Positions 1 to 11,103 of a DNA stretch of 64,000 bases are shown here, piece by piece; the first letter of the stretch is position 1, and each line of letters opens with the position of its first letter. The stretch is from contig NZ_AQUI01000002.1 of the NCBI RefSeq assembly GCF_000371785.1, forward strand, positions 4,133,276-4,197,275, written 5' to 3'. The translations under genes and the position numbers were made by a program. Source of the stretch: Actinopolyspora halophila DSM 43834 (lineage in GTDB: Bacteria > Actinomycetota > Actinomycetes > Mycobacteriales > Pseudonocardiaceae). The notes below the pieces were generated by a model, which was given only the letters and a program-made list of their open reading frames with translations, was not told the origin of the DNA and did not search any database.

Positions 1-1448
1 ATGAACTCCAGGCCGAGTTCCGGGGTCCAGATCTCGCCCTCGTGAAAACCGGTTCCCGTCGGGATCGGCAACCGCAGGTGCATGCCGATGTCGACGATCA
101 CCCTGGCCGCGCGGAACAGCTGCTCGTTCAGCATACCCAGCAGGTCGCCGTCGTCGGAGAGGTATCCGAGCTCCCGCATCAGCCGCTCGGCGTACAACGC
201 CCAGCCCTCCGCGTGCGCGGAGACGATGCAGGCGAGGCGTTGGAACTTGTTCAGCCGCTGCGCCTGGTGCACCGCCGTGGCGATCTGGAGGTGGTGCCCG
301 GGGGCTCCCTCGTGGTAGACGGTGGAGACCTCCCGCCAGGTGGAGTACTCCTCCTTGTCCGGGGGCACGGACCGCCACATGCGTCCCGGCCTGCTGAAGT
401 CGTCGGTCGGGGGGGTGTAGTAGGCCCCTGTCCCCCCGCCCGGGGGTGCGATCTTGCACTCGAGGTTCATCAGCCTGTCGGGGATGTCGAACTGCGTCTC
501 CCGCAGTTCCCGCAGCGCCTGGTCGGAAAGGCGCTGCATCCACTCCGCCAGTCCGCGCTGACCGTGGACCCGGTACCTCGGATCGGCGTCCAGGGCCGCC
601 GCCGCTTCGGCGAGGGTTGCGGAGGGTTTGATCCGGCCCGCCACGCGCTTCATCTCGGCCTCGATCGCGGCGAACTCGTTCCACCCCCACTCGTAGGCCT
701 CCCGCAGGTCGAGATCGGCACCGGTGAAGTACCTGGACCAGAGACGGTAGCGCTGCTCACCGACGGCGTCCTCCGCCGGAGCCTGCGGCAGCAGTTCGGT
801 GCGCAGGAAATCGGCCAGCTCCGAGTAGGCTTCGGAGGCCTGGGCCGCGGCCGTGTCCAACTCGCTCCGCAGCGCGGGATCCGAGGGCTGCGCACGGGCC
901 ACCATGTCGGCGAAGAAGGAACCGCCGTCCCTCCTGCCGGACCAGGTGTCGCACTGCTCGGCAACGCGCTTGACCTGCCTGGCCGCGGCCACCTCCCCGT
1001 TCGCCGCGGCCTCGCTCAGGCCTGCGGTCAGCCCTTTCACCGCCCCCGGCATCGCCGACATGCGTTTGGCGATGTCGTGCCACTGCTCGGAGGTCTCGCC
1101 CGGCATCAGGTCGAAGACCTGGCGCAGTTCCTGCACCGGGCTGGCGATGACGTTCAGGGAGGACATGTCGGCACCCGCGTCGTGCAGCTCGACGTCGAGA
1201 CCCACACGTTCGGTGAACACGGCTTTGGCCACCGTCTCCGCGTCGTCGGCCGGTTCGGCCGCCGACATGTCGGCCAGGGCGCCGCGGGCGAGTTCTCCAC
1301 GCGCCCGATGACCGTCCGGGGAGTAGTCCGTCAGCTCCTGCTGTCGGACGGGAATCCCCAGGGAGGTCGCGGTTATCGGGTCGAGCGCCGCGAGTTCCTC
1401 CACATATCGATTGCTGATCTCGTGCACACCTCGGGCCTCGGAAGACAT
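1..1448 (-). CDS. DUF885 family protein, predicted metallopeptidase-like (3' end cut by window)
   Basis: About 482 N-terminal residues are present; the stop lies beyond the left edge. The sequence matches the DUF885 family (COG4805), helical proteins thought to be zinc-dependent peptidases. The family signature HEGAPGHH is at about residues 379-386, followed by LQIA and, further on, a SAHAEGWALYAERL segment, the usual second conserved block. No signal peptide or membrane segment is seen, so it is probably cytoplasmic. The ATG at 1448 is preceded by TAGCGT six bases away, which fits a leaderless start. It is transcribed away from the LppM gene. The substrate cannot be told from sequence. Confidence 0.9.
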   Translation of the reverse strand, partial: MSSEARGVHEISNRYVEELAALDPITATSLGIPVRQQELTDYSPDGHRARGELARGALADMSAAEPADDAETVAKAVFTERVGLDVELHDAGADMSSLNVIASPVQELRQVFDLMPGETSEQWHDIAKRMSAMPGAVKGLTAGLSEAAANGEVAAARQVKRVAEQCDTWSGRRDGGSFFADMVARAQPSDPALRSELDTAAAQASEAYSELADFLRTELLPQAPAEDAVGEQRYRLWSRYFTGADLDLREAYEWGWNEFAAIEAEMKRVAGRIKPSATLAEAAAALDADPRYRVHGQRGLAEWMQRLSDQALRELRETQFDIPDRLMNLECKIAPPGGGTGAYYTPPTDDFSRPGRMWRSVPPDKEEYSTWREVSTVYHEGAPGHHLQIATAVHQAQRLNKFQRLACIVSAHAEGWALYAERLMRELGYLSDDGDLLGMLNEQLFRAARVIVDIGMHLRLPIPTGTGFHEGEIWTPELGLEF

Positions 1449-1454
1449 GGCAGC

Positions 1455-1460
1455 ACGCTA
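1455..1460 (-). promoter_or_regulatory. -10 box of a predicted leaderless promoter (DUF885 gene)
   Basis: TAGCGT on the minus strand, 6 nt before the ATG at 1448. No Shine-Dalgarno sequence lies between. Confidence 0.5.
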
Positions 1461-1571
1461 TCGCGTCCGCTTCGCGCCCTCGATACCGATCCGTTCCGAA
1501 ACGCCTGGCCCCGAATTCGTTTCAGCGAGTGAAAAACCCCGTGACGTGGCACGATCACAAAGGTGCGGGGT

Positions 1572-2246
1572 GTGTGGTGCTGTGTCGACGTGGCGCGATC
1601 CCGTTTGGGTACAGCGCTGATGATCTTGCTCGTGGGCGTTCTGGTTTCCGGGTGTCTGAACGCGACCGTGTCGCTGAGCATCGACGATCAGGACAAGGTC
1701 TCCGGAGAGGTCATGATCGCGGCTCCTCCGGCCGCGAACCAGCGCGACCTTCGGATGCGGGTACCGCGCGACCTGTCCGACCGGGTGAGTGTCAGCCCCT
1801 ACGAGGAGGGCGAGCGACAGGGCTCCAAGCTCGAGTTCGACTCACTCGACTTCGAGGAGCTGGAGAGACTCGCCAGGGAGCTGAGCAGTTCCGACTCCAG
1901 GTACTCGCTCTCGCTGTCCCGCTCCGGCACCCTGGTCAGGATGAACGGGTCGGTGGATCTGACCCCGCTCGCCGAGACGAACTCCGACGTGCTGGTCGAG
2001 GTCAGCACCCCGGGCGAGGTGACCACCACCAACGGGGAGACCGACGCGGGGATGGTCAGCTGGCATCCCACCCCCGGGGAGGTCACCGAGATGTCGGCGA
2101 CCTTCCAGTTCAGCAGCAACCGCAGCGCGGGGCTTTTCGGCTGGTCGACGATCGTCGGTCTGGTGACCTTCGGCACGGCGTTCCTCGTCGCAGTGCTGGC
2201 GCTGCTCGCGCGCCAGCGCTACCGGAAAGAGGCGGATCGGGGATGA
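1572..2246 (+). CDS. lppM: LppM-family lipoprotein
   Basis: This small lipoprotein has a lipobox ending LVSGC about 28 residues from the chosen start. A beta-rich extracytoplasmic LppM domain follows, then a C-terminal membrane helix (about residues 186-206) with a short basic tail. That combination is the layout of mycobacterial LppM (Rv2171). It should be exported, lipidated on the cysteine and anchored at both ends. The GTG at 1572 is preferred because AAAGG lies 8 nt upstream; GTG at 1563 and 1590 are in frame and possible. It sits just before a polyprenyl synthetase, as in M. tuberculosis (lppM near idsA2). In mycobacteria LppM is linked to lipoglycan/phagosome effects; the role here is unknown. 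Confidence 0.82.
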   Translation: MWCCVDVARSRLGTALMILLVGVLVSGCLNATVSLSIDDQDKVSGEVMIAAPPAANQRDLRMRVPRDLSDRVSVSPYEEGERQGSKLEFDSLDFEELERLARELSSSDSRYSLSLSRSGTLVRMNGSVDLTPLAETNSDVLVEVSTPGEVTTTNGETDAGMVSWHPTPGEVTEMSATFQFSSNRSAGLFGWSTIVGLVTFGTAFLVAVLALLARQRYRKEADRG

Positions 2247-2362
2247 CCGCTCCGCGCGCCGACGCTGCGGCTTTCTCGACAACACGCGGTCCGGAAACCG
2301 TGCACGGGGCGCCAACGCCCCCGGGATGCGCCAGTGGGAAGTCGTCACGGAGGATGACCGAT

Positions 2363-3487
2363 ATGCCCCTCGAGGATCTGGTGACCGGACAGGGTACGGC
2401 GGAGGTTGCCGTGGACGACGACATTCCGGAGCAGGTGCGCCAGACCCTGGCGGATTACCTGCGCATCCGGGTCCGGGAGTGCGGCGATCTGGACCCCGCC
2501 GTCGCCGGGGCGGCCGAGGAGCTGGTCGACTTCGTGCTGCGCGGAGGAAAGCGAATCCGCCCCACTTTCGCCTGGTGGGGATGGCGGGCCGCGGGCGGTT
2601 CGGCGGCGGGGCCCGAGGCGACCGCCATGCTGCGCGCGGCCAGCTCGCTGGAGCTGATCCAGGCGGGTGCGCTGATGCACGACGATCTGATCGACGACTC
2701 CGCCATCAGGCGCGGCAGTCCGACGGTGCACGTTCGGTTCTCCGAGTCCCACCGCGAGCACGGTTACGCGGGAGATCCGCGGGACTTCGGACGCGCCGCG
2801 GCGGTCCTGCTCGGTGATCTGGCGTTGAGCTGGGCCGACGACATGCTGCGTTCCGCCGGGCTCGAGTCCGCCGCGCAGGCCCGTGCACTGGGACCGTGGC
2901 AGGCGATGCGCACCGAGGTGCTCGCCGGGCAGTACCTGGACATGCTCGGACAGGCCCGCGCCGACGAGACGCCGGAGGCCGCGCTGCGTATCGACGAGCT
3001 CAAGGCGGCCTCCTACACGGTGCAGCGCCCCCTCGAGTTCGGGGCGGAGACAGCCGGGGCCGACCGGACGACACTGGGAGTGCTGCGCCGCTTCGGAGCC
3101 GACATCGGGGTCGCCTTCCAACTGCGGGACGACCTGCTCGGGGTGTTCGGCGACCCGGAGGTCACCGGCAAACCGGCCGGGGACGACCTCCGGGAGGGCA
3201 AGCGGACGTTGCTGGTGGCCGAGGGAATGCTGCGCGCGAAGCGGCACTCGGACGAGGCGGCCGTGGAACTGCTGGAAACCTCGCTGGGCGAGGCGGAACT
3301 GACCCGTGAAGGTGTGCAGCGGGTGCGCGACGCCCTGGACGGGCTCGGGGCCGTGGAGGCGGTCGAGAAGCGCATCGGCACGCTCACCGACTCCGCCCTG
3401 TCCGCGCTGCACGAGGCGGAGCTGCCCGAACCCGCGGCTCGGGCGCTGGAGCGACTCACCGTCACAGTCACCGACCGCGACGCTTGA
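2363..3487 (+). CDS. idsA2: polyprenyl (geranylgeranyl-type) diphosphate synthase
   Basis: A trans-prenyltransferase of about 374 residues that condenses isopentenyl diphosphate with an allylic diphosphate. Visible motifs are GGKRIRP (residues 61-67, substrate-binding KRIRP), the first aspartate-rich motif DDLIDD (107-112) followed by RR, and the second aspartate motif DDLLGVFGD (256-264) followed by GK (269-270). The spacing fits short-chain E-isoprenyl synthases (C15-C20) and the IdsA2/GrcC group (Rv2173). ATG 2363 has GGAGG at 2349-2353, 9 nt upstream; ATG 2354 is in frame but touches the GGAGG. The chain length of the product is not decided by what I can see. The 226 bases after it, up to 3713, show nothing recognisable. 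Confidence 0.9.
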   Translation: MPLEDLVTGQGTAEVAVDDDIPEQVRQTLADYLRIRVRECGDLDPAVAGAAEELVDFVLRGGKRIRPTFAWWGWRAAGGSAAGPEATAMLRAASSLELIQAGALMHDDLIDDSAIRRGSPTVHVRFSESHREHGYAGDPRDFGRAAAVLLGDLALSWADDMLRSAGLESAAQARALGPWQAMRTEVLAGQYLDMLGQARADETPEAALRIDELKAASYTVQRPLEFGAETAGADRTTLGVLRRFGADIGVAFQLRDDLLGVFGDPEVTGKPAGDDLREGKRTLLVAEGMLRAKRHSDEAAVELLETSLGEAELTREGVQRVRDALDGLGAVEAVEKRIGTLTDSALSALHEAELPEPAARALERLTVTVTDRDA

Positions 3488-3713
3488 GCGGCGTGGGGGT
3501 CCCCGCACGGGAGACGTTCTCGGCCGGCACCCGAGAACGCGGTGGGGGTGCGACGCTGCCGCACCTCGGCACGGCAGCGTCCCGGCACACCCTTCGAGGC
3601 CTTTCGGGAAGCGGCGCAGCCGCTCTTCGTCCACGGGGGCAAGCCGACCCGGCTGAGCTCCCCCACCGGCTCACCACGCGGATCGATCCGCGGGAAGCCT
3701 TCGGGGAACTCCC

Positions 3714-4079
3714 TCAGAGCGCCATCGCCTGCGCCCGGCGCTTGACCTCACGTCCCCGGTCACCGCGCAAAGCGTCTATCGGTGTCCCGGGGAGGGTGTC
3801 GTCGGAGGTGAACAACCACTCGAGGATCTCCTCCTCGGTGTAACCGTTGTCCCGCAGCAGGGTGATCGTGCCACCGAGCCCTTTGACGATGCTCGTTTCG
3901 GTCAGAAAAGCCTCGGGTACGACGAACTCCCGCTCGCGACGCATCGCCAGCAACTGCCCGTCACGAATCATTTGGTGCACCCTCGTCGGCGGATGCCCGA
4001 GGCGTTCCGCGACGTTGGCTATGGATACGACCTCCACGTCGGAAGCGAGTACATCAGGAGCGCAAGGAACCGAACTCAC
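3714..4079 (-). CDS. Rv2175c-family winged-helix DNA-binding protein
   Basis: This 121-residue protein closely resembles M. tuberculosis Rv2175c, a DNA-binding protein phosphorylated by the kinase PknL. The N-terminal part (about residues 16-58, IANVAERLGHPPTRVHQMI) is a winged helix-turn-helix. The C-terminal part carries the conserved EEEILEWLFTSDDTLPGTP block. It starts at a GTG with GGAG close upstream. It is divergent from the PASTA kinase at 4289, the same pairing as Rv2175c/pknL, so the kinase is its likely regulator. Its N-terminal TCAP-type phospho-threonine of mycobacteria is not obvious; the N-terminus here reads SSVPCAPDV. Confidence 0.88.
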   Translation of the reverse strand: MSSVPCAPDVLASDVEVVSIANVAERLGHPPTRVHQMIRDGQLLAMRREREFVVPEAFLTETSIVKGLGGTITLLRDNGYTEEEILEWLFTSDDTLPGTPIDALRGDRGREVKRRAQAMAL

Positions 4080-4288
4080 GTGCTCCAGAGTGCCATCACC
4101 ACGATCGGATTTCCACCGCGTATGCCGCGCACGTTCTCACGAAGGAGCTCACCTACCATCGGTAATGTGTTCGAGAACGTATGCGGGCTGCTCCACGCGG
4201 GTGGCCACGCGACGATTTCGCCCCGGAAACCGGACGCACCGTGCGTTCGGTCACTCCCGATCTGCTTACCACGGGCGGTGGCAACGCG

Positions 4289-6319
4289 ATGACTTCCGGT
4301 TCATCGGCGAACGGACCGTACGACTTGCTCGGATACGCGTTGGAGCGCCGTTACCGAGTGGACTCCGTGATCGCCCGTGGCGGCATGTCCACGGTCTACA
4401 GCGGGGTCGACACGAGGCTGGACCGTCCGGTCGCCCTGAAGGTGATGGACTCCCGCTACTCGGGGGACCAGTCGTTCACCGAGCGGTTCGAACGCGAGGC
4501 ACGCGCGGCGGCGCGGCTGCATCACCCGAACATAGTGGCCGTCTACGACCAGGGAGTCGATCCCGGCGAGCACGGGGACCACCACGTGTATCTGGTCATG
4601 CAGCTCGTCGACGGCGGAACGCTGCGCGACCTGCTGCGTCAGCGTGGGCACCTGTCCCCTCCCGTGGCGCTGTCCGTGCTCGAAGCCGTGCTGTCCGCCC
4701 TGTCGGCGGCACACCAGGCCGGGATGGTCCACCGCGACATCAAGCCGGAGAACGTGCTGATCGGCAGTGGCGGTTCGGTCCAGGTCGCCGACTTCGGCCT
4801 GGTACGTGCCGCCGCGGGCGCGGGAACCACCGGGGACAGCGTCATCCTCGGAACCGTCGCTTACCTTTCCCCGGAGCAGGTGACCAGCGGAGCGGCCGAC
4901 GCCCGTTCGGACGTCTACGCGGCCGGGACCGTGCTCTACGAGCTGCTCACCGGAGCTCCCCCGTTCACGGGGGACACCGCCCTGTCCGTGGCCTATCGGC
5001 ACGTCAACAGCGAGGTGGACGCGCCGAGCAGGCACGTGCCTGGCCTGCCACAACGCCTCGACGAGCTGGTCGCGCGCTTCACCCGCAGGGATCCCGCGCA
5101 GCGACCGGTGGACGGTGCCGCGGCCCTCGAGGAACTGCGCGGGGCCCGCGAAGAACTCGGCCTGGCGACCGTCCCCGTCCCCGAACCGGCTCCCCAACCG
5201 GGTGAGCACCGCGCGGAAGGAGACGGGCCGCCCACGGAACGCCTCTCCCCCGTCACGGGGACGGGACCGGAGGAGAACGGCCCCGGAGGCCCCCGAGGCA
5301 CTCGCGCACTGCTTCGTCCCGGCGCGGAGAAGCCCTCCGCCGCCAACGAGTCCGCCGGGGAGACCACCAGCGAGTTCGCCGCGGTCTCCGCGAGCGACGA
5401 CGGCGGGGACCGCCGCAGCCGGAACGGGCGCGGCCGTGGCCGGATGTTGACCGCTCTCGGGGTAGCCGTCGTGCTGCTCGGAGCTCTGGTGGCAGGCGGT
5501 TCGTGGCTGTGGAGCGGCAGTTCCTACGTCAAGGTGCCCGAACTCGCGGGGCGCTCCGCGTCGGAGGCGAAGCGGGCCCTGAGCTCGGCCGAGCTCGAAC
5601 CCCACGTCTCCCGTTCGTTCCACAACACCGTTCCGGAGAACACCGTCATCAGCTCGACCCCGGAGGAAGGAACCCGGATCCGCACCGGGGACCGGGTGGA
5701 TCTGCGGGTCTCGCGGGGACGACCGAGCGTTCCGGAGATCCGGGCGGGCAGCCGCGTGTCCGAGGTGCAGAGCAAGCTGCGCAACGCCCAACTCAGCCCC
5801 GAGCTGGACTCCTCCGCCGAGCGCTATCACGACAGCGTCCCGAAAGGGCGGGTCATCGGGGTCGAACCGTCCTCGGGAACCGAGGTCAAGACCGGGAGCC
5901 CGGTGACGATCGTCGTCAGCAAGGGGCCCGCCCCCGAACCTGTCCCCGATGTGGGCGGTGCCGAGCGGGAGCAGGCCATGCAGGCCCTGCGGAAGGCCGG
6001 GTTCGAGCCCTACGTCGCCGGGCACGAGTTCGCGGAGGGGGTGCCGAACAACCACGTGGTACGAACGGATCCCTCCGCGGGTACCGAGGTTCAGCTGAGC
6101 GGCAGCCCCCGCATCGGAGTCGTGCTGTCCAACGCCGTCAGCGTCCCGAACTTCTCGGGAAAGCAGCTGTCCGAAGCACGTGATCAGGCCGAACAGGCCG
6201 GGCTGAAGCTAAAGGTCCACTCCGTGATCGGCAGGGACAACGGCAGGGTGTTCGGCCAGTACCCCGTGCCGGGCAATACCGTCGAGCAGGGCTCGGAAGT
6301 TCGGGTGACAGTTTTCTGA
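4289..6319 (+). CDS. pknL: Ser/Thr protein kinase with four PASTA repeats (PknL position)
   Basis: Transmembrane receptor-type kinase of 676 residues. The kinase domain spans about 14-290: glycine loop ARGGMSTVY, ATP-binding Lys51, catalytic HRDIKPEN (148-155), DFG (168-170), and SPEQ in the activation segment. A Pro/Glu-rich linker follows, one membrane helix (about 387-407), and four extracellular PASTA repeats (412 to the end). PASTA domains bind peptidoglycan fragments or lipid II, so it probably senses cell-wall state. The gene order matches pknL (Rv2176), but mycobacterial PknL lacks PASTA repeats, so the domain architecture is PknB-like. The ATG at 4289 starts MTSGSS; the long in-frame extension upstream has no kinase homology. 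A 16-bp tandem duplication spans its stop codon. Confidence 0.93.
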   Translation: MTSGSSANGPYDLLGYALERRYRVDSVIARGGMSTVYSGVDTRLDRPVALKVMDSRYSGDQSFTERFEREARAAARLHHPNIVAVYDQGVDPGEHGDHHVYLVMQLVDGGTLRDLLRQRGHLSPPVALSVLEAVLSALSAAHQAGMVHRDIKPENVLIGSGGSVQVADFGLVRAAAGAGTTGDSVILGTVAYLSPEQVTSGAADARSDVYAAGTVLYELLTGAPPFTGDTALSVAYRHVNSEVDAPSRHVPGLPQRLDELVARFTRRDPAQRPVDGAAALEELRGAREELGLATVPVPEPAPQPGEHRAEGDGPPTERLSPVTGTGPEENGPGGPRGTRALLRPGAEKPSAANESAGETTSEFAAVSASDDGGDRRSRNGRGRGRMLTALGVAVVLLGALVAGGSWLWSGSSYVKVPELAGRSASEAKRALSSAELEPHVSRSFHNTVPENTVISSTPEEGTRIRTGDRVDLRVSRGRPSVPEIRAGSRVSEVQSKLRNAQLSPELDSSAERYHDSVPKGRVIGVEPSSGTEVKTGSPVTIVVSKGPAPEPVPDVGGAEREQAMQALRKAGFEPYVAGHEFAEGVPNNHVVRTDPSAGTEVQLSGSPRIGVVLSNAVSVPNFSGKQLSEARDQAEQAGLKLKVHSVIGRDNGRVFGQYPVPGNTVEQGSEVRVTVF

Positions 6320-6344
6320 CCGTTCGGGTTTCTGACCGTTCGGG
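6313..6344 (+). repeat. 16-bp perfect tandem duplication across the kinase stop codon
   Basis: TTTCTGACCGTTCGGG occurs at 6313-6328 and again, back to back, at 6329-6344. The first copy contains the final Phe codon and the TGA stop; the second repeats both beyond the stop. Confidence 0.85.
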
Positions 6345-6372
6345 CGCTCCCCGGAACCCCCTTCGGGGAGTC

Positions 6373-6409
6373 CGTGGGGGAACCGCGAACCATCGACGGT
6401 TCCCCCACG
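6373..6409. terminator. bidirectional hairpin between convergent kinase and aroG
   Basis: Perfect 13-bp stem CGTGGGGGAACCG/CGGTTCCCCCACG with an 11-nt loop. It lies midway between two convergent genes. There is no T-run on either side. Confidence 0.7.
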
Positions 6410-6427
6410 ACGTGCCCGCGGTGAATA

Positions 6428-9012
<2,585 letters not shown>

Positions 9013-9338
9013 CGCGCCTCCTCGAAACCCGCCGTTGCTGACGTGACGTTGATCTCAGCACCAGAGCTTTTCACGGGCTAAATCGGTGCAGCAAGCAGCG
9101 GCGGGAGGTCCGCGACGGGGCCGAGAACCCCCGCGGTCGACATCTCACCGGGTCGGAACGCTGCCGACCCCCGGGGAGCGCTTCTCCAAACGGATGAAAC
9201 GGATCGGTCAATCTCACCCGACCGGCTGAGCAGACAGGACTTCGCGGAAGCCGCTGCCCGATGTCGGCACCCGCTCACGAGATCGCGGGAGGACCTGCAC
9301 GGCAGCCACCCACGCAAACCGAGCCGACGAACCCACCA
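9013..9338. other. 326-bp gap between pfkA and the exoribonuclease gene
   Basis: No credible ORF is seen. The part next to the exoribonuclease stop carries a partial copy of the gene-end repeat family (9305-9333). The rest has no recognised motif. Confidence 0.5.
9305..9333 (-). repeat. partial copy E of the gene-end repeat (module 1 only)
   Basis: Minus-strand sequence beginning 5 nt after the exoribonuclease stop reads TCGTCGGCTCGGTTTGCG followed by TGGGTGGC. It resembles module 1 of the copy at 18811-18844. The ACTCACGTG core is absent. Confidence 0.45.
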
Positions 9339-9842
9339 CTAGCGTTGGGGGTATCCGAGCTGCTGCCGGTGTCGCTCGATCACCTGCCAGCGCCGCAGGT
9401 TGTGCTTGGCGTCGGCGAGGGCGTCGTGGGCATTGGCCGGGGCCGAGGGCAACTTCGGCTTGCCCACCGCCTCCCATTGCTGGCGAAGATCCCGGGTGAA
9501 CTTGGGCAGCTTCGGCGGAAGGGCCGGCATCGCTCCCCACAACTGCGCGAACGCGACATGGTCGTAGGCGGCGTACCAGGCCCACAGCTCGATGTCGGAG
9601 GCCGGCGCGGTCAGGAACTCGTAGAGCTCGTCCCGGATCCTGGCACGGGGGCGCCAGGCGTCGGACCCGGCCGCCGGGAGTTGGGGCAGCACGTGTTGAC
9701 GCACCCAGGGCCCCGCCCGGCCGGCGTCGAACTCGGTGGAGACGGCGTAGAACTCACGCCCCGTCTCGTCGACCACGCCGATCGAGACGAGATCGATCGT
9801 ATGGCCGTCCTCGATGAACTCGCAGTCGTAGAAAAACCGCAC
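9339..9842 (-). CDS. 3'-to-5' exoribonuclease, Rv2179c family (DEDDh)
   Basis: This 167-residue protein aligns along its whole length with Rv2179c of M. tuberculosis, a DEDDh exoribonuclease that degrades RNA 3' overhangs and poly(A). The first acidic pair is in FYDCEFIEDG (about residues 4-13), the middle aspartate in WYAAYDHVAF, and the final His/Asp in AHDALADA. GTG 9842 is chosen because it aligns with the Rv2179c start and has TACCCT 6 nt upstream; a GTG at 9866 would add eight unsupported residues. It probably acts in RNA turnover or processing. The N-terminal acidic residues that bind Mg2+ are intact, so an active enzyme is expected. Confidence 0.88.
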   Translation of the reverse strand: MRFFYDCEFIEDGHTIDLVSIGVVDETGREFYAVSTEFDAGRAGPWVRQHVLPQLPAAGSDAWRPRARIRDELYEFLTAPASDIELWAWYAAYDHVAFAQLWGAMPALPPKLPKFTRDLRQQWEAVGKPKLPSAPANAHDALADAKHNLRRWQVIERHRQQLGYPQR

Positions 9843-9848
9843 TGGAAA

Positions 9849-9854
9849 AGGGTA
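9849..9854 (-). promoter_or_regulatory. -10 box of a predicted leaderless promoter (exoribonuclease)
   Basis: TACCCT on the minus strand, 6 nt before GTG 9842. It decides the start in favour of the shorter protein. Confidence 0.55.
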
Positions 9855-9924
9855 TGCGCCGTCCACCGAAGGCAGGACACGCCCCGTCCGCGGAAACGAT
9901 TTCCGCCGGACTCGGCGGTTTCCG

Positions 9925-10686
9925 TCAACCGGCCTTGGACTCGGGCATCCTGTTGTTGCCCGCGGACTTGGCCGCCTGGCGCTCCCGCTTGCTGATCACC
10001 CGTCCGCTCTCGGCGATGTCGTCCTTGGCCCGCTCGGCGTAGACGTCCACGTACTCCTGTCCGGAAAGCTCCATCAGCGAGTACATGATCTCGTCGGTGA
10101 TGGACCTCTCCGCGAACCGGTCCCCGGCCATTCCCTCGTAGCGCGAGAAGTCGAGCGGTTCCCCCACTACGATCCGCACCCGGTGCGGGCGCCACAGCTT
10201 GGAGCCGATGGGGTTCACCTTCTCGGTACCGATCGTGATCACCGGCACCACCGGAACGTCGGCCTCGAGAGCCATGCGAGCCACGCCGGTCTTGCCCTTG
10301 TAGAGACGTCCGTCGGGGGAACGGGTCCCCTCCGGGTAGATCCCGAGGAGCCGTCCCTCGTTGAGCAGGCGGATCCCCGTGTCCAGAGCCGCTTGGGCCG
10401 CGGCGCCACTGGAGCGGTCGATCGGGACCTGGCCCACTCCGCTGAAGAAGTACCGCTTCAGCGCCCCCCTGAGCCCCTTGCCCGTGAAGTATTCGCGCTT
10501 CGCCAGGAAGGTGACCCTGCGCGGAAGCTTCAACGGCATGAGAAAGGAATCGGCCACGGCCACGTGGTTGCTGACCAGAATAGCGCCGCCCGAGTCCGGA
10601 ACGTTGCGCGCGCCCTCCACTCTGGGGCGACACCACAGTTTGATGAGAGGACCGAGAAGAACGTACTTCATCACCCAGTACAGCAC
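9925..10686 (-). CDS. plsC: 1-acyl-sn-glycerol-3-phosphate acyltransferase
   Basis: PlsC-family acyltransferase of 253 residues, syntenic with Rv2182c. It should transfer an acyl chain to lysophosphatidic acid at the inner face of the membrane, giving phosphatidic acid for phospholipid synthesis. The catalytic H(X)4D box is in SNHVAVADS (about 39-47) and the acceptor-binding box is IYPEGTRS (about 114-121). A hydrophobic N-terminal stretch (1-16) probably anchors it. GTG 10686 has GGGAGG 9 nt upstream; the in-frame ATG at 10671 is a weaker choice. The C-terminal tail is Lys/Arg/Glu-rich and not conserved. Confidence 0.92.
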   Translation of the reverse strand: MLYWVMKYVLLGPLIKLWCRPRVEGARNVPDSGGAILVSNHVAVADSFLMPLKLPRRVTFLAKREYFTGKGLRGALKRYFFSGVGQVPIDRSSGAAAQAALDTGIRLLNEGRLLGIYPEGTRSPDGRLYKGKTGVARMALEADVPVVPVITIGTEKVNPIGSKLWRPHRVRIVVGEPLDFSRYEGMAGDRFAERSITDEIMYSLMELSGQEYVDVYAERAKDDIAESGRVISKRERQAAKSAGNNRMPESKAG

Positions 10687-11103
10687 CGCGTCGCTGCCTC
10701 CCTCGTGGCCCGATTACGTTGCCAGGGTACGGAGCAGCGATACGGCACACAATGCGGGCCCACCCACGCGATCACGCGCGGGGAACGGTAGTCGGGGCAC
10801 ACGCGGCGCGTGTCGCGCCGCACCGCCACGCCGCGGGCGGGGCGCATGGCAGAGTGTGTTCGTGCGCGATTGTTCGAACGAGGGCGGCGACTCGGCGCGC
10901 CGAAGAACCGGCACGGCATTCCTCCCGCCGTGGAAGACGACACGACCTTGCCCGGAGGACCGCGAGCGGCGACCCTGGGACCGGGTGGTTCACGATGACC
11001 GACCCGCTCCCGCAACGACCTCGTCGCTCGGTCACGCACCGGCGAACGCGGAAAGCACCGGCCCCGAACCCATCATCCACCGCGAGCGCGTCAGGGATGC
11101 CGT
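10687..11103. other. 417-bp divergent intergenic region
   Basis: It lies between the divergent acyltransferase gene and the 11104 gene and should hold both promoters. Short ORFs here have no RBS and no homology. I see no convincing promoter or structured RNA. Confidence 0.45.

Noticed and set aside
42-1532. Long plus-strand ORF of 496 codons
   Set aside because: It is the antisense shadow of the DUF885 gene, whose HEGAPGHH motif reads on the minus strand. The plus-strand translation is low-complexity with no homology.
4062-4085. ACTCACGTG resembling the repeat core at the Rv2175c-like start
   Set aside because: Only nine bases match, the flanks differ, and it lies at a gene start instead of a gene end.
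9078-9317. 79-codon minus-strand ORF upstream of pfkA
   Set aside because: No RBS, no homology, and it overlaps a repeat-like segment.
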